NCBI RefSeq assembly: GCF_008831285.2
Contig: NC_045146.1
Location: 14,089,289 to 14,153,288, forward strand
DNA length: 64,000 nucleotides
Reading direction: 5' to 3'
Source of the DNA: Nymphaea colorata
Taxonomy: Eukaryota; Streptophyta; Magnoliopsida; Nymphaeales; Nymphaeaceae
Position numbers and translations under genes: made by a program. Below the pieces are notes generated by a model. The model searched no databases. It saw nothing but the letters and a program-made list of their open reading frames with translations, and was not told where the DNA came from. Of this stretch, positions 50,637-60,429 are shown in pieces (the stretch's first letter is position 1; every line of letters begins with the position of its first letter).

Positions 50637-50972
50637 ACATATCTCTCTCTGACATATTTCTCATTCAGATGAATTTGGGAGAGCTTGCATGCAAAGTTCA
50701 GACAAACCCAAAGACACCATTGTTGGTGTAACAACATGAACTAATCAAAGTATAATTAGGATCACAACAAGGAACTAACACAAAGGAATATGATGCCTGA
50801 AACAGGTCTTTCATCATCAATTAAAAGAAAATATCAGGAACTTTATATAATACGAGCTTTTCCATTTCCATATCAAACTACAAACCCAATTTAAACATTA
50901 TCACAGAGGAAACCTCTGATAGAGTGGAGACTATCCAGTACCCAATGGTTACTAAATGTGTTGCACCATGTC

Positions 50973-51467
50973 CTAGTGGTCATGTTCATGGCCACAGCTG
51001 TAGACCACGGTGCAGTTATCTTCAACCTCAAGTGTGTAGTTATGGTATGGCTTGCTAAGGAAGAGAGGCAAATGTTGCAGGATGTCGCACACGCATACAG
51101 TATCTATGTTCTTAAGCCACCTGCAACACTCATGGGCTCGCGCATCATAGTGATGGCGATGGCTTTGGTGCTGGCGGTGGCGTTGGTGGTGCTTCTCATG
51201 GTGGCGACCGGTTTCGTGCTCCCATTCCTGCATGCTTCCATGGTTCCTAGTGCCATTTCTGCCATGCAGTTCATGCGTTTCTTGTTCAACAGACTGCTTG
51301 CTTTCGTGTGGCCTTTCTACGTTTAGAAGTGCACATGCCCTGTTTGCTAATGTGTACTGGGAGAGACACAGGGGTTCAGGATGGAAACCTGGCTGTGCCA
51401 CTGTGCCCTTCTCCAGCAACAAGACCACAAGAAAAATTAAGAGCACTCCTGCTTGCTTGTTCCCCAT
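50973..51467 (-). CDS. Secreted eight-cysteine (LTP/2S-albumin-like) protein with His-rich insert
   Basis: An intronless 164-residue frame starts at ATG 51,467. Residues 1-24 are a clear signal peptide (MGNKQAGVLLIFLVVLLLEK, then cleavage near AQ). Eight cysteines lie at 34, 45, 114, 115, 125, 127, 152 and 158, giving C-C-CC-CxC-C-C, the signature of the bifunctional inhibitor/lipid-transfer/seed-storage superfamily; CC-X9-CxC matches its usual spacing. The second-to-third cysteine gap is 68 residues, against roughly 13-20 in the family. That gap is rich in His, Gln, Arg and Glu (for example HHEKHHQRHRQHQSHRHH), and the protein ends HEHDH. Three NxT sites (71, 143, 151) suggest glycosylation. 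Secretion and the disulfide fold are inferred from the family; lipid or metal binding is speculative. The His codons are a CAT/CAC mix, so the insert is not a simple nucleotide repeat. I do not recognise a named orthologue. Confidence 0.8.
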   Translation of the reverse strand: MGNKQAGVLLIFLVVLLLEKGTVAQPGFHPEPLCLSQYTLANRACALLNVERPHESKQSVEQETHELHGRNGTRNHGSMQEWEHETGRHHEKHHQRHRQHQSHRHHYDARAHECCRWLKNIDTVCVCDILQHLPLFLSKPYHNYTLEVEDNCTVVYSCGHEHDH

Positions 51468-51806
51468 TGTTGTGAACTCTCTGTAGCCTGTTCAAATTTC
51501 CAGTCCTTCTTTAAATTGGCTCCATCGAAACTCACAGTTGCACAAAGAAGATGCAACTTATTAACTTCACATACAGACTGGTTTGCAGCCAGGGGAATGA
51601 CATGAAGGAATTTAATAGACCATGAAAGAGTTTAGGTTCAACTTGGAAGGCTCATGCTTAATGTGTGCTGGCATCATGCTTTCAAGTTTGATTGACTTGG
51701 GCACAAGCTTGTCATATTTTGTTCAAGTTGCTTACCGGCATAGAATTTCTTCCCAAAAAAAAAAAGTGGCAAATGATAGTTGCTCATGCTTAATGTGTGC
51801 TGGTAC

Positions 51807-52013
51807 AGGAGCGGAGCCAGGATTTTTTCTAGGGTCGGGCCAAGACGATTTGCGAGCCGGACAAGGGTCAGGCCAAAAGAAGCGACGAGGAGCGACCGGT
51901 CGGGCCAAACTAAAAAATTTTGATTTTTTCAATGTAAAAAGAATTTTTTTTCTTGGGCTCACCCGGCCCATGGCCCGGGCGGGCCCTCCCTTCCCTCCGC
52001 CCCTGGCTGGTAT
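51807..52013. mobile_element. GGCGGAG-type short element, copy 5 (GC-rich)
   Basis: It begins GGAGCGGAGCCAGGATTTTT and ends CCTCCGCCCCTGGC, imperfect inverted repeats. Unlike the other copies the interior is GC-rich at both sides, with a short A/T-rich centre. Copies of the phrase GGCGGAGCCAGG are common in plant genomes, but I cannot assign the class. Confidence 0.5.
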
Positions 52014-52014
52014 C

Positions 52015-52190
52015 ATGTTTATATAGGGTCTTGGGCTGCATGGAGAACTGGGTATGATGCAGGGTACCTATTAAGTAGAGTGTTGCGCTTTCACCTTTTA
52101 AGGTAGAAGGAAATAGCATTCACAGGAATCAAACAAGCTATGTGCACTCAATGCACATGCCTTTTCAACCAATTATGCTAAACCCCTTAA
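52015..52190 (-). mobile_element. tRNA-derived SINE-like element
   Basis: On the minus strand GGGGTTTAGCATAATTGG contains TAGCATAATTGG, a full match to the pol III A box consensus. About 34 nt later GTTTGATTCCTG closely resembles a B box. The body runs to the edge of the GGCGGAG element. This is the best of the four SINE-like heads in the window. Confidence 0.5.
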
Positions 52191-52920
52191 GACGATGTAC
52201 ACAAATTACTTGATTCTTGGCCTATGTGAGTTTTTTTTTTTGTTCGTTTTTTCCATATCAAATATGAGAAAACCACACGCAAGAAGTGAGAACCAGTCAC
52301 ACTCTCTGCGTGTAAAACTACTTGAACTTGCGCAAGAGTTGGTAGCAACGAGATCTTAGCTCGAACAACTTTACTGCATGAACGAAAGTCATAGATGATT
52401 TCTTAGTAAGTGTAATTCATTGTTTAAAGATGGAAGTGTCCTGTTTATAAGTTACGCCCATTCCACCAATTCCATCAACTCTAACAACTGAGAACTAATT
52501 AACTTTCTCCAATTTTGTCTACTCTATGGGTATCCAAAAGCAGTAGAGCCTGCGATTAGAGTTTGTCGTCGAAGATATGATTTCCAGTGTATCGTTGTAG
52601 TTTCCAGTGTTGTTTTATAAATTTAACCACTTAAATGAAGTTTATATAAAGAAAAAAAAAACAGATAAGAGATAGCTTCTTGATGTAGAGACCAAATTTA
52701 ACATCACAAAAGTTCATTCTGTTGATTCTAAACACTTACGAAATGCAATTTAAATATTAAAAGTTATATTTCTTTAGGAACTTCTGTATTTTTGAACAGG
52801 AATAATTTATTTACAATGTTATGTTGCAAAGAACCGAATGGTGTCGGTGAATTGGAACGGTAGAATCTAATTAGCCCCTTGGTAACCTACATTACACGGA
52901 CCATTTCCTATATCCAACAC

Positions 52921-53021
52921 ATGGGAGCGCTATTTTCTGAAGCTCCATTTTGTTGAAGTGGATGTCTACCTCGCCAACCATTGTCTTAGCTCAACCAGAT
53001 CCATTGGCGACTGTAGTTTAG
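52921..53021 (+). promoter_or_regulatory. Two short upstream open frames before the RRM start
   Basis: ATG at 52,921 opens an 11-codon frame and ATG at 52,962 a 19-codon frame; both stop before 53,069. If the transcript starts upstream of them they could damp translation. The transcription start is not known. Confidence 0.35.
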
Positions 53022-53068
53022 CAGCGTTTTCTGTTCCCACCTCACAAGGAAGGCCTCTTTCAAGGCCA

Positions 53069-55617
53069 ATGGCTCTTTGTTTCCTACCCACCATCCCCTC
53101 TAATGCTAGAACCCCAATAATTTCGAACTTCTTTCCCTCCAAAACCCTAGTCTCATTCCGCCGATCCCCTAAAACCCTTATTCTGGCGTCTTCAGCAAAT
53201 CATCTGCAGAGCCAACACCCACCTTCCCCCAGAATCTTCATCAAAGGTAACGCCTTTGTTCTGGTCCTTGTTTTCCCTTTTTTTGTTCTATCAGAATTGT
53301 TCTGCTTTCCCTTTTCATCTGAATAGATGTTTTTCAGCACCTTCATTGGGTGTGTTTTTTTGGGTCTTAGGCAAAGTCTCTCGTTCTGGTCCGGGTTCCT
53401 GCTCTTCTTTTCTTACCGGATCACCATTATGGTGGTCTGGAAGATAAACTTTATATGTTAGAGATGAATTAATTCTGCTACTATGATTGTCGCTATTGAA
53501 GTATATTGATTTGTTCTGAACCGCGGTTTTCTCGGATTGTCTTTCTTCCAACACGCAAGAGGAAACTTGTGTGGAAGTTTTAGCCAAAAGCTGATTGTAA
53601 ATTCAGTTAGAAATGCGTACTCGAGCGGCATTCTTCTACTTTCTAAGCACTATGAACGTTGATGTTTTGTGCATTTTCTCGGCTCCGTTTGATTGGTTTG
53701 GCTATCCTTCTATTAATTATATGAAGTTTCGGAGCTGACGCTTAGGTCGATTTTGTTCAGATAGTAGAGTTGAATATTGACAGACGAGAAGCGCATTTCA
53801 TAGGCCGCGCTAATGAGCTAATAGCTTTTTCCTGAGAATCTGCAACATTGTCTATTGTATGAGCTTGTGTTCTTATCTGCTGCAACTACCTGCAAGCACC
53901 AATTCTTTTATCGTGCTTTATGAGTTAAAGAAACATGTTTGTTGGGGAGGTGACCATGGATAGGACAGGTTAAAACAGCATGGCATGATCTCTCACCCTA
54001 AGGTTGTTTTTTCCCATTCTCGGAAAAGAGTTTGATAAGCACATTCTTCACATGAGTGAACAGCAGATGTTTTCCACATGTAAATGCTTTGTTCAGAGCT
54101 TTTGTTAGCAAGGGTTGTGTCTGATTCTCATATGGGGACTTCAAGAACAGGCATAGCACTAGGCCCATTTGTTAGGAACGAGACCCTCTCACTCACTAGA
54201 GATTGAGTAGAAGAAGGAAAGAACGAGAGAAAACGCACAAGGATTTTTACGTGGTTTGGGAAGACAAAAGTCCTACGTCCATAGCTGCACTGGGCTATTC
54301 TCCAGTATCACAGAACAGAGTACAAGGAAGGTCGACCCTCAAAACATAGGGCTACAGCAACTCCGCGAAAGAAGCAAATTACATTTGGTCTACACTTTGT
54401 GAAATTAAGGAAGCCTATTAAATTGGGATCACTCCAACACCCTTTGATCCTGGTCTGGACATTTCCTTCTTTCTTCTCAGTTCTTTTCCTGCAGCTATTG
54501 CATTACACTCGTGACAGGAGCTACTTTTGTTGCTTACATATCACCAAACAACATGGGAATTCCATGTTCCACAGAACATCAAATTTGAAGTGTTCCTAAG
54601 TCAATACCCTGATTTTTCAGAGATGGTGGTGTAAAGGATTTATTACAACATGAATAAATAGAAATTTATGCGTATCTCTCATGCGTTAGTGCACATTATG
54701 ATTTCTTTCTCTGTTCTTCTAATGATGTCTTGTTCCCGTCTTTTTACTTAATGTTCCAGGACTGTCGCTGTCGACCAACGAGGGCTTCCTGAGAAAGAAA
54801 TTTTCAGAGTTTGGGGAAGTCAATGAAGGTGAATCTGTCTTTTTGATGTATTGCTGTTAGACTGTTAGTCTTTTTCCTTTTGGTTGTTGAATTTAACCAG
54901 ATTGGGCTTATATTTTTGGTTTCTAGTAGTTTTGTTTTACAAGCTATTAAACGTTAGTAGCTCTTAAATCCTATAATACTTGTGAAATCACAAAAGCTGA
55001 TGCCCCTCCGGGGTCTTTCTCTCTCTTTCCCTTTCTTTCTCATCTTCCTTATGTACTTTCTATTCATAGTGTGCTTACTACATAGCAGTTGTAAATTTTT
55101 GCTGGTATGTGCCATTTTTAACAACACACTTTGATCACTGAGGTGATGAACTCATATGGTTCATCTTTCTTGCTTTTATTGTCTCCCATGCTGTCCGTTT
55201 ATGTGATTACTTGGCATCGGTTCTAAACTATTCCCTTTTACTCATTTTTTAGAAGTAGCTTTTATGACTGCAGTATTTGGATTTGTTTCTTCCAACCTTT
55301 TTGGGTCTGCAATTACTGAGTTAGTCTTTATTCCAGTTAAAATTGCGAGGAACAAAGCTTCTCAATCATTAGGGTACGCTTTTGTTTCTTATGCTCGTCA
55401 AGACCATGCTCAATTGGCAGTTAACGAGATGAATGGCAAGGTACATTTGATTTTTGTAGTTCGTTAAAGTTCAGCGTGAATATCCATCTAGACAGTGAGG
55501 AAGCAAACTTTTCATGGAGGGGAATGTCAGTTTTTTGATGGCAGGTTTATTCTTGTTGAAATTGGAAGGCCTGGAAACCTTGGCAGAAAAAGAACGGCAC
55601 CTCGCTACAGGTTCTGA
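53069..55617 (+). CDS. Small single-RRM RNA-binding protein, probably organellar (4 exons)
   Basis: Exons 53069-53246, 54760-54828, 55337-55440 and 55531-55617 close in phase and encode 145 residues. Residues 1-45 are rich in Ser, Thr, Pro and Arg with few acids (MALCFLPTIPSNARTPIISN), resembling a plastid or mitochondrial transit peptide. Residues 55-132 are one RRM: RNP2 is IFIKGL and RNP1 is LGYAFVSY. NGKFFDGRFILVEIGRPG completes the fold. A basic tail ends KRTAPRYRF. Plant proteins of this size and layout include ORRM-type RNA-editing factors (for example ORRM6), but I cannot assign the orthologue. Exon 4 begins TTTTTTGATGGC; the alternative AG 14 bases downstream would give an immediate stop, which fixes the choice. 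The in-frame codon at 52,958 is GTG, so the first usable in-frame ATG is 53,069. Two short upstream frames precede it. Target RNA and organelle are inferred. Confidence 0.85.
54165..54400. mobile_element. LTR-retroelement fragment (fossil) in RRM intron 1
   Basis: TGTTAGGAACGAGACC and, further in, GGATTTTTACGTGGTTTGGG are wording common in LTRs of plant Copia-type retroelements. It looks like part of a single LTR, degraded and without internal genes. Family and boundaries are uncertain. Confidence 0.3.
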
Positions 55618-56257
55618 TGGTGCTCTTTATGAGATTCCCTGAAGTTTGATGGTGCCATCATCCGCAGTTAGAGCTTGGAAGTTGGGCACTCATTGAATCG
55701 GTACTTGGAGCCATATGGTTGTTGCTCTGAACAGTAAAGCTTGTACAAATGGCAACCTAATTGATTTGGTGAAGATTCATGATCTTTATTGACTTGGATA
55801 AATTAGTATGCTGGAGTGGAGGGATTTGTTGAAAAATGAACAACAGAACTGGCTACGTGTATCTTTTTCAAACCTTACTTGAGTTATTAAAGGGATACGA
55901 GCCGTTCGTCAATTTCAGTGATGCTTAAGGGGCCGTTTGATTCACAGGACATTTTTCACTTATTTGCGTCAGGCCATGGAAAAGATGAAGTTATCTGGGA
56001 TAGCCTCCTTTTGAGGTGGGTTTTTTTCAGCTGAAAAGAAGAGGGAAACAGTCGAACTGCGGGGGAACCTTGGCGAAGTTATATCGGACCGATGCGATGG
56101 TCTCCTGAATTACTTCTGCTGTCCAAGATTAACTTCTCCAGGCCAATGAGGGGCATCCAGATGTGAGTTGAAGGACTTTCTTTCCATCGTTTATGTATGA
56201 GCTGGGCAGGAGGAGGTTTGTAAGTTTAAAAGACGAAGACATACTGCTAAAAAATCT

Positions 56258-56286
56258 CTTCTTCTTCTTCTTCTTCTTCTTCTTCT
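56258..56286. repeat. (TTC)n microsatellite
   Basis: About 29 bp of TTC/CTT repeat. Confidence 0.95.
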
Positions 56287-56524
56287 AGGGTGTGACTATC
56301 TCTTTTAGAAAAATGTTCGGGATATCAAACCCTGGAGTTGTCTTAAACTCAAAGGTGTAAATGCCTTCTTCCGGCGAGTTAAATACTGCTATTTCTTGAT
56401 ATTCAGTTCTTTTAGAGGCACCTGGAGTTTGCCAATTGGGTATAACTAATTGCCAATAGCCAAATGGTTCATTGATGTTCTTTTTTTTTTTTTTTTATTG
56501 ATCATAGTCATCTAATTTTTGGGA

Positions 56525-56584
56525 GAACGAGAGGTTAACAATCCATTGCCGAAAGAACGAGAGGTTAACAATCCATTGCCGAAA
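56525..56584. repeat. 30-bp perfect tandem duplication
   Basis: GAACGAGAGGTTAACAATCC begins two adjacent 30-bp units. The unit length keeps frame, but no gene is recognised here. Confidence 0.95.
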
Positions 56585-58665
56585 GAAGATGTTCAAAGAC
56601 ATCCCTATCTCTTTGCCTGCAGGGACCTGGATTGTGTCGGTGATAGCACTGGTGCACCCTTCAACTTAGGAATCATGTTTCACCACCTTAAAACTCAATA
56701 TAACATCCATTGAAATTGAAGTAGAAACATGTCTTTAAACATGCCGGTAACCCAACCAACTAATTGTGCCCCTAGACCCTCTCATCTCATAACTCTTGGA
56801 CTTGCAATTCTACTAGAGAAAATTTTTTCTTGTGGTTTTCAATATTTCGGCAATGAAATGACTTAAAAATACTACATACCTGGTGTTGAGGTCACACCCA
56901 TGTTCGGTCTTGAATTTTATAAGTCAGATCCTACTCCGTATGCTGGAACGTGAGTGGGAACCAAATTTGAAAATGACAAAAATCAAAATGCAGGCCGTTC
57001 CATTCAGGCCATACCTGAACAATCGACACTCTGATATGAATCCTTCTTTTACGGTTCTATTTATTTCCGGTGGGTCATGCGACGGCGCTTTTGTGTCGCT
57101 TTTTTGGGATGCTTTGCCTTGTTCTGCTGTGCCACCCACCATAAAACAATAATATCCCTTGCAACTTAAACCTCTCCTTTCCAACGGTGGTTGTGTAAAC
57201 CTAGATTTTTTTTTCTTTTTATTGTAATTAAAAAAAAAATTGTAGCTTCAAAAGAGCATTTGGGTGTAATGTTGTTCTCCAACCATAGCTCAGAACCAGC
57301 CACCACCCAATTCGTATATTCATGTAAGTAGTTTGGATCCACCACTTACCAGATTCAACTTGTTCGGATCTTCCTAGCACATCCCAATCTGACTACTATT
57401 CAGATCCATTCCTTTTTTTTATCAGTGTAAATGTATGTAGGAATGTCAACGGATCGAATATATTCTTAATCATATTTGGATTCAAATTTCAATAAAAAAA
57501 AAGTTATATATCCGAATCGAATCCAATTTTACATTAGTGAGGCGCTATTATTGGGTCGACATTTGGGTAGTTTGTAGTTAATCTAACATGCCGAAGGCAA
57601 GGAAAAAGGGTACCGCTCATGTCACGCGTTTCGCAATCAATTATTGACTTTGGTTCGTCTCATTATCGTTGGCAATTATGGACGTCGCTTTTCACCTATG
57701 TTGCAGACAAAGGACTAAATGGAATTTTGCTTTTGTTCATGCATGATTTGTGCTGTCATGTGGAGTTTTTAGAGAGAGAGAAAGAGAGTGTAGTCGGTGA
57801 GTGGTCATAGTGGCTTCTGGTGAACTGAGTCTCAATGGATAGCTGCTGTTTTTGGCATTTAGAAGGCTCTCGCTCGCAGTTTTCTAATTATTCGAAAGAT
57901 AATTACAGGCTAGTCAAATTGATGTGACATATCCCAGCCTGTAAAGGAAGGAGGTGCATTTGTTTCACCTCTGTTTTCCTATGAAGTGCTTTTCTCACCA
58001 AGAGAAAAAGAAAAGCAGGTGAAACCACCCCACTAAATGCTAGGAGGAAGGGGCCCCTTCAGTTCTATTTCGCCACCGGCACAGGGAAATTGTAAAAACC
58101 AGCAGCAGCAGACGGGAAACAACCTACCCAACTTTTTCTGCTTTCTTTTCAATTGATCATGGAAGCCTTTTTTGGTTTGTGGAGTTATGGGACCTCCACC
58201 AACAATAACAAGCTACAAAACCAAGAGTCCAAATTTTGTTACAGTAAACAGTTGGTTTCCTTCATGCCAAACTTGTTTTTTCATTGTTCAGATTATACCG
58301 AATCTGCTGTTCCAACATCCACCGGCGAAAGGAAAAGAAAAGAGGAAGATCTGCACCCAACACAAGGGACCAAATCAGCTTTTTTTTTTACGACCAAAAA
58401 GGATTTACAAGGATTGTTGAATCATTTTCCGACCACCCACAAAAAGAGAGAGAGAGAGAGAGATGATGGAGAATGTTCAAAAACGAAGCTCATTTTCAAT
58501 CTTTCATAACTCCTCCAGAGAATTTAAGAGAATACATAATTACAAGAACAAAAAAATTACTTACAATAGTAATAATGCGCCCAGTTCACAACGAAAAGAA
58601 TTGATTATGCAGAGTGAGCTGCAGCACAAGCGAGACTCTTGGTTTTCCTAATTTGCTCCGGGGGT

Positions 58666-60426
58666 TTACCGAGTTGGCAATGGGCAGATGGCGTTGAGAA
58701 GGACGTGGACCAGCATGAGGTCGACGAAGTACTGGTGCCCTATCTGCCCCCCCGTCCACCGGCTTTTCGCCGGCGGCCGGCCGTAGTGCGGTCCGTCGCT
58801 GCAGTTGTTGTCGTAGTGCCAGGGAAATGTCATGTCGAAGGCGTCCACCACCTTCCCCACCAGCCCCTTCCGCCGGAACCCCTCCAGAACCATCCCGTTG
58901 TACAACTCCATCTTTTGAGGGTTGTACGCGAATGGCCTCGTGTAACCCGCCACCGTCACCGTCGTCCGGTAAATAATCAACGGCCTTTTACGCCGGCCAT
59001 CCAGCACCTCGTCCCAGAACTCAGCCGCGCGAGCCACGTTCTCCGCGAACTCGCTGGCCCTCCTGCAGCCGATCCCGTCGTGCAGGCCCGAGTTCATCAC
59101 AATCACGTCCGGCAGGGTACTGCCGGCGAAGTACGACCGGAGGAGGTCGCGGTACTCGGGGTGATCCAGCGAACTCAGGCCTTCGAAGTTCAACGACACG
59201 TTCGAGTGGCCGTTGAAGATGCTGGTAATGTGGACATACTGCGACGGGTCCGCGGGGTTCCGATACGTCTCGTTGAAGCGGCGTGCGATGGACTCGACGG
59301 ACTGGACTCCGAGGACGAAGGTGAGTAGGTTGCGGATGGTGTCTACGTGGTTGGAGTCACCCCAGAAGAACAGCCACCGGCCGGAGAGGCACCGCCACGC
59401 AGGCTCTCGGTGGAAGATGCGGAACGCGCAGTGGGCGGAGTAAACCCACCCATTGCTCTCGAGCGTACCGAGGGCGCCGTCACACCAAGGCGCCCGGCAC
59501 GGGTGGTCGGAAGGTAGGCAGAGGAATCGCCCGGAGTCGTTCATGTCGCACGTGTCATTTCGCGCGAGGCGAGTCCATCGGCCGGACCAGGCGTCGCGGT
59601 CGAAGTCAGAAGCTCCACAGAGCTTGAGCTCCGGCGGGGCAGCGGTGTCCTCGCTAGCGGTGAATCGGATGGTGGTGTTGAGCATCAGGCGATCGTAGGC
59701 GAACCGATTGGGATGAAACTTCGTTCCCTCATAGCTCCGGAAGAGGAGACGAACGGTGAGGGAGTAGTCTCCTGGGAAGTCTGGGTGGACCTGAAGGGAG
59801 AGAGCGTAGGACCCGTTGCCATTGTCTATCAGAGGCGGCCGAGATTTCCAGGACTCGCCGGAGAGATCCACCTCGAAGAAATCTCCACCGGCACAGCGAG
59901 GGCGCCCTGCCTCGCTATAGGTCCGCAATAGAAAACGGTGGATTTTCCCTGCGGGCAGCTCTGGCCACCCGGCATCCAGCCCCGAGACAGAGACCCTCGT
60001 CGTCTTCTCATTCTGGCAAGGGTCCCTGGATGAGCTGCCGAGCCTCTGCATGGCTCTCGCGGTTATGTTCTTCTCGATAGGGATGGATATCCACGGAACA
60101 ACGCTTGTCTCACCAGATCCCACACTGCCATTAACATTGCTAGTATTTCTATCTTTGTCTACGTCGCCGCTTCCGGTGAGACTATCGGCCGCGCAGACAT
60201 CTTTGGTGCCGGTACCAACATCGCCATCATAGCTGCCATCGTCGTTTCTCAGGTTCCGAGAAAGTGCGATTCGCAAATCACGGAAGCGCTGGAGCGCCCG
60301 GATACCTTCATCGATGCCAGAGCCGTCAGAGATCCATATGAGGATGATGCACACGAAAATAGCCACCATAACGGTCGGCATCCGGATTGTTTTTCCGGCT
60401 GCCTCCACAAAACCTTTGCCAGACAT
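58666..60426 (-). CDS. Type II membrane GDS/DxxH protein with filamin-like domain, copy 1 (NXPE/TBL-like)
   Basis: A single intronless frame from the first in-frame ATG (60,426) encodes 586 residues. Residues 14-33 form one hydrophobic anchor (VMVAIFVCIILIW), giving a short cytosolic tail and a luminal body, probably in the Golgi. Residues 60-135 are variable and low-complexity. Residues 165-255 look like a filamin/Ig-type domain (GGDFFEVDLSG, DNGNGSYALSLQVHPDFPGD), as in NXPE proteins. The C-terminal part has GDS at 356-358 and DGPH at 544-547, the two catalytic motifs of the SGNH-fold PC-esterase/TBL and NXPE groups. Such plant enzymes generally add or remove acetyl groups on cell-wall polysaccharides; the substrate here is unknown and activity is inferred. 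Cys-rich segments (around 270-347) suggest disulfides. The gene is GC-rich against AT-rich flanks. It is the younger or older half of a tandem duplication with the gene at 61,913-63,661. Confidence 0.88.
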   Translation of the reverse strand: MSGKGFVEAAGKTIRMPTVMVAIFVCIILIWISDGSGIDEGIRALQRFRDLRIALSRNLRNDDGSYDGDVGTGTKDVCAADSLTGSGDVDKDRNTSNVNGSVGSGETSVVPWISIPIEKNITARAMQRLGSSSRDPCQNEKTTRVSVSGLDAGWPELPAGKIHRFLLRTYSEAGRPRCAGGDFFEVDLSGESWKSRPPLIDNGNGSYALSLQVHPDFPGDYSLTVRLLFRSYEGTKFHPNRFAYDRLMLNTTIRFTASEDTAAPPELKLCGASDFDRDAWSGRWTRLARNDTCDMNDSGRFLCLPSDHPCRAPWCDGALGTLESNGWVYSAHCAFRIFHREPAWRCLSGRWLFFWGDSNHVDTIRNLLTFVLGVQSVESIARRFNETYRNPADPSQYVHITSIFNGHSNVSLNFEGLSSLDHPEYRDLLRSYFAGSTLPDVIVMNSGLHDGIGCRRASEFAENVARAAEFWDEVLDGRRKRPLIIYRTTVTVAGYTRPFAYNPQKMELYNGMVLEGFRRKGLVGKVVDAFDMTFPWHYDNNCSDGPHYGRPPAKSRWTGGQIGHQYFVDLMLVHVLLNAICPLPTR

Positions 60427-60429
60427 CCT

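Larger units (their letters stand above)
46759..50960. other. Spacer right of IPT, no recognised gene
   Basis: AT-rich spacer. It contains a GGCGGAG-type element near 48.2 kb, a MITE candidate at 48,884-49,157, a tandem duplication at 49,241-49,616, and a (CT)n microsatellite at 50,604-50,636. Short open frames show no domain I recognise. Confidence 0.6.
51490..52900. other. Spacer between the eight-cysteine gene and the RRM gene
   Basis: There is no recognised gene. It holds a GGCGGAG-type element (51,807-52,013) followed directly by a SINE-like sequence (52,015-52,190), then AT-rich DNA. Confidence 0.6.
55618..58640. other. Spacer between the RRM gene and the tandem GDS genes
   Basis: There is no recognised gene. 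It contains one MITE-like end (GGGGCCGTTTGATTCACAGG at 55,929), a (TTC)n run at 56,258-56,286, a 30-bp tandem repeat at 56,525-56,584, and (GA)n runs near 57,773 and 58,446. Confidence 0.6.

Noticed and set aside
58639-59328. Plus-strand open frame of 229 codons antisense to the copy 1 GDS gene, and its twin at 61,877-62,575
   Set aside because: The two are similar only because the sense genes are duplicated and GC-rich. Their composition (Val, Pro, His, Arg runs) is that of an antisense shadow and no domain is visible.
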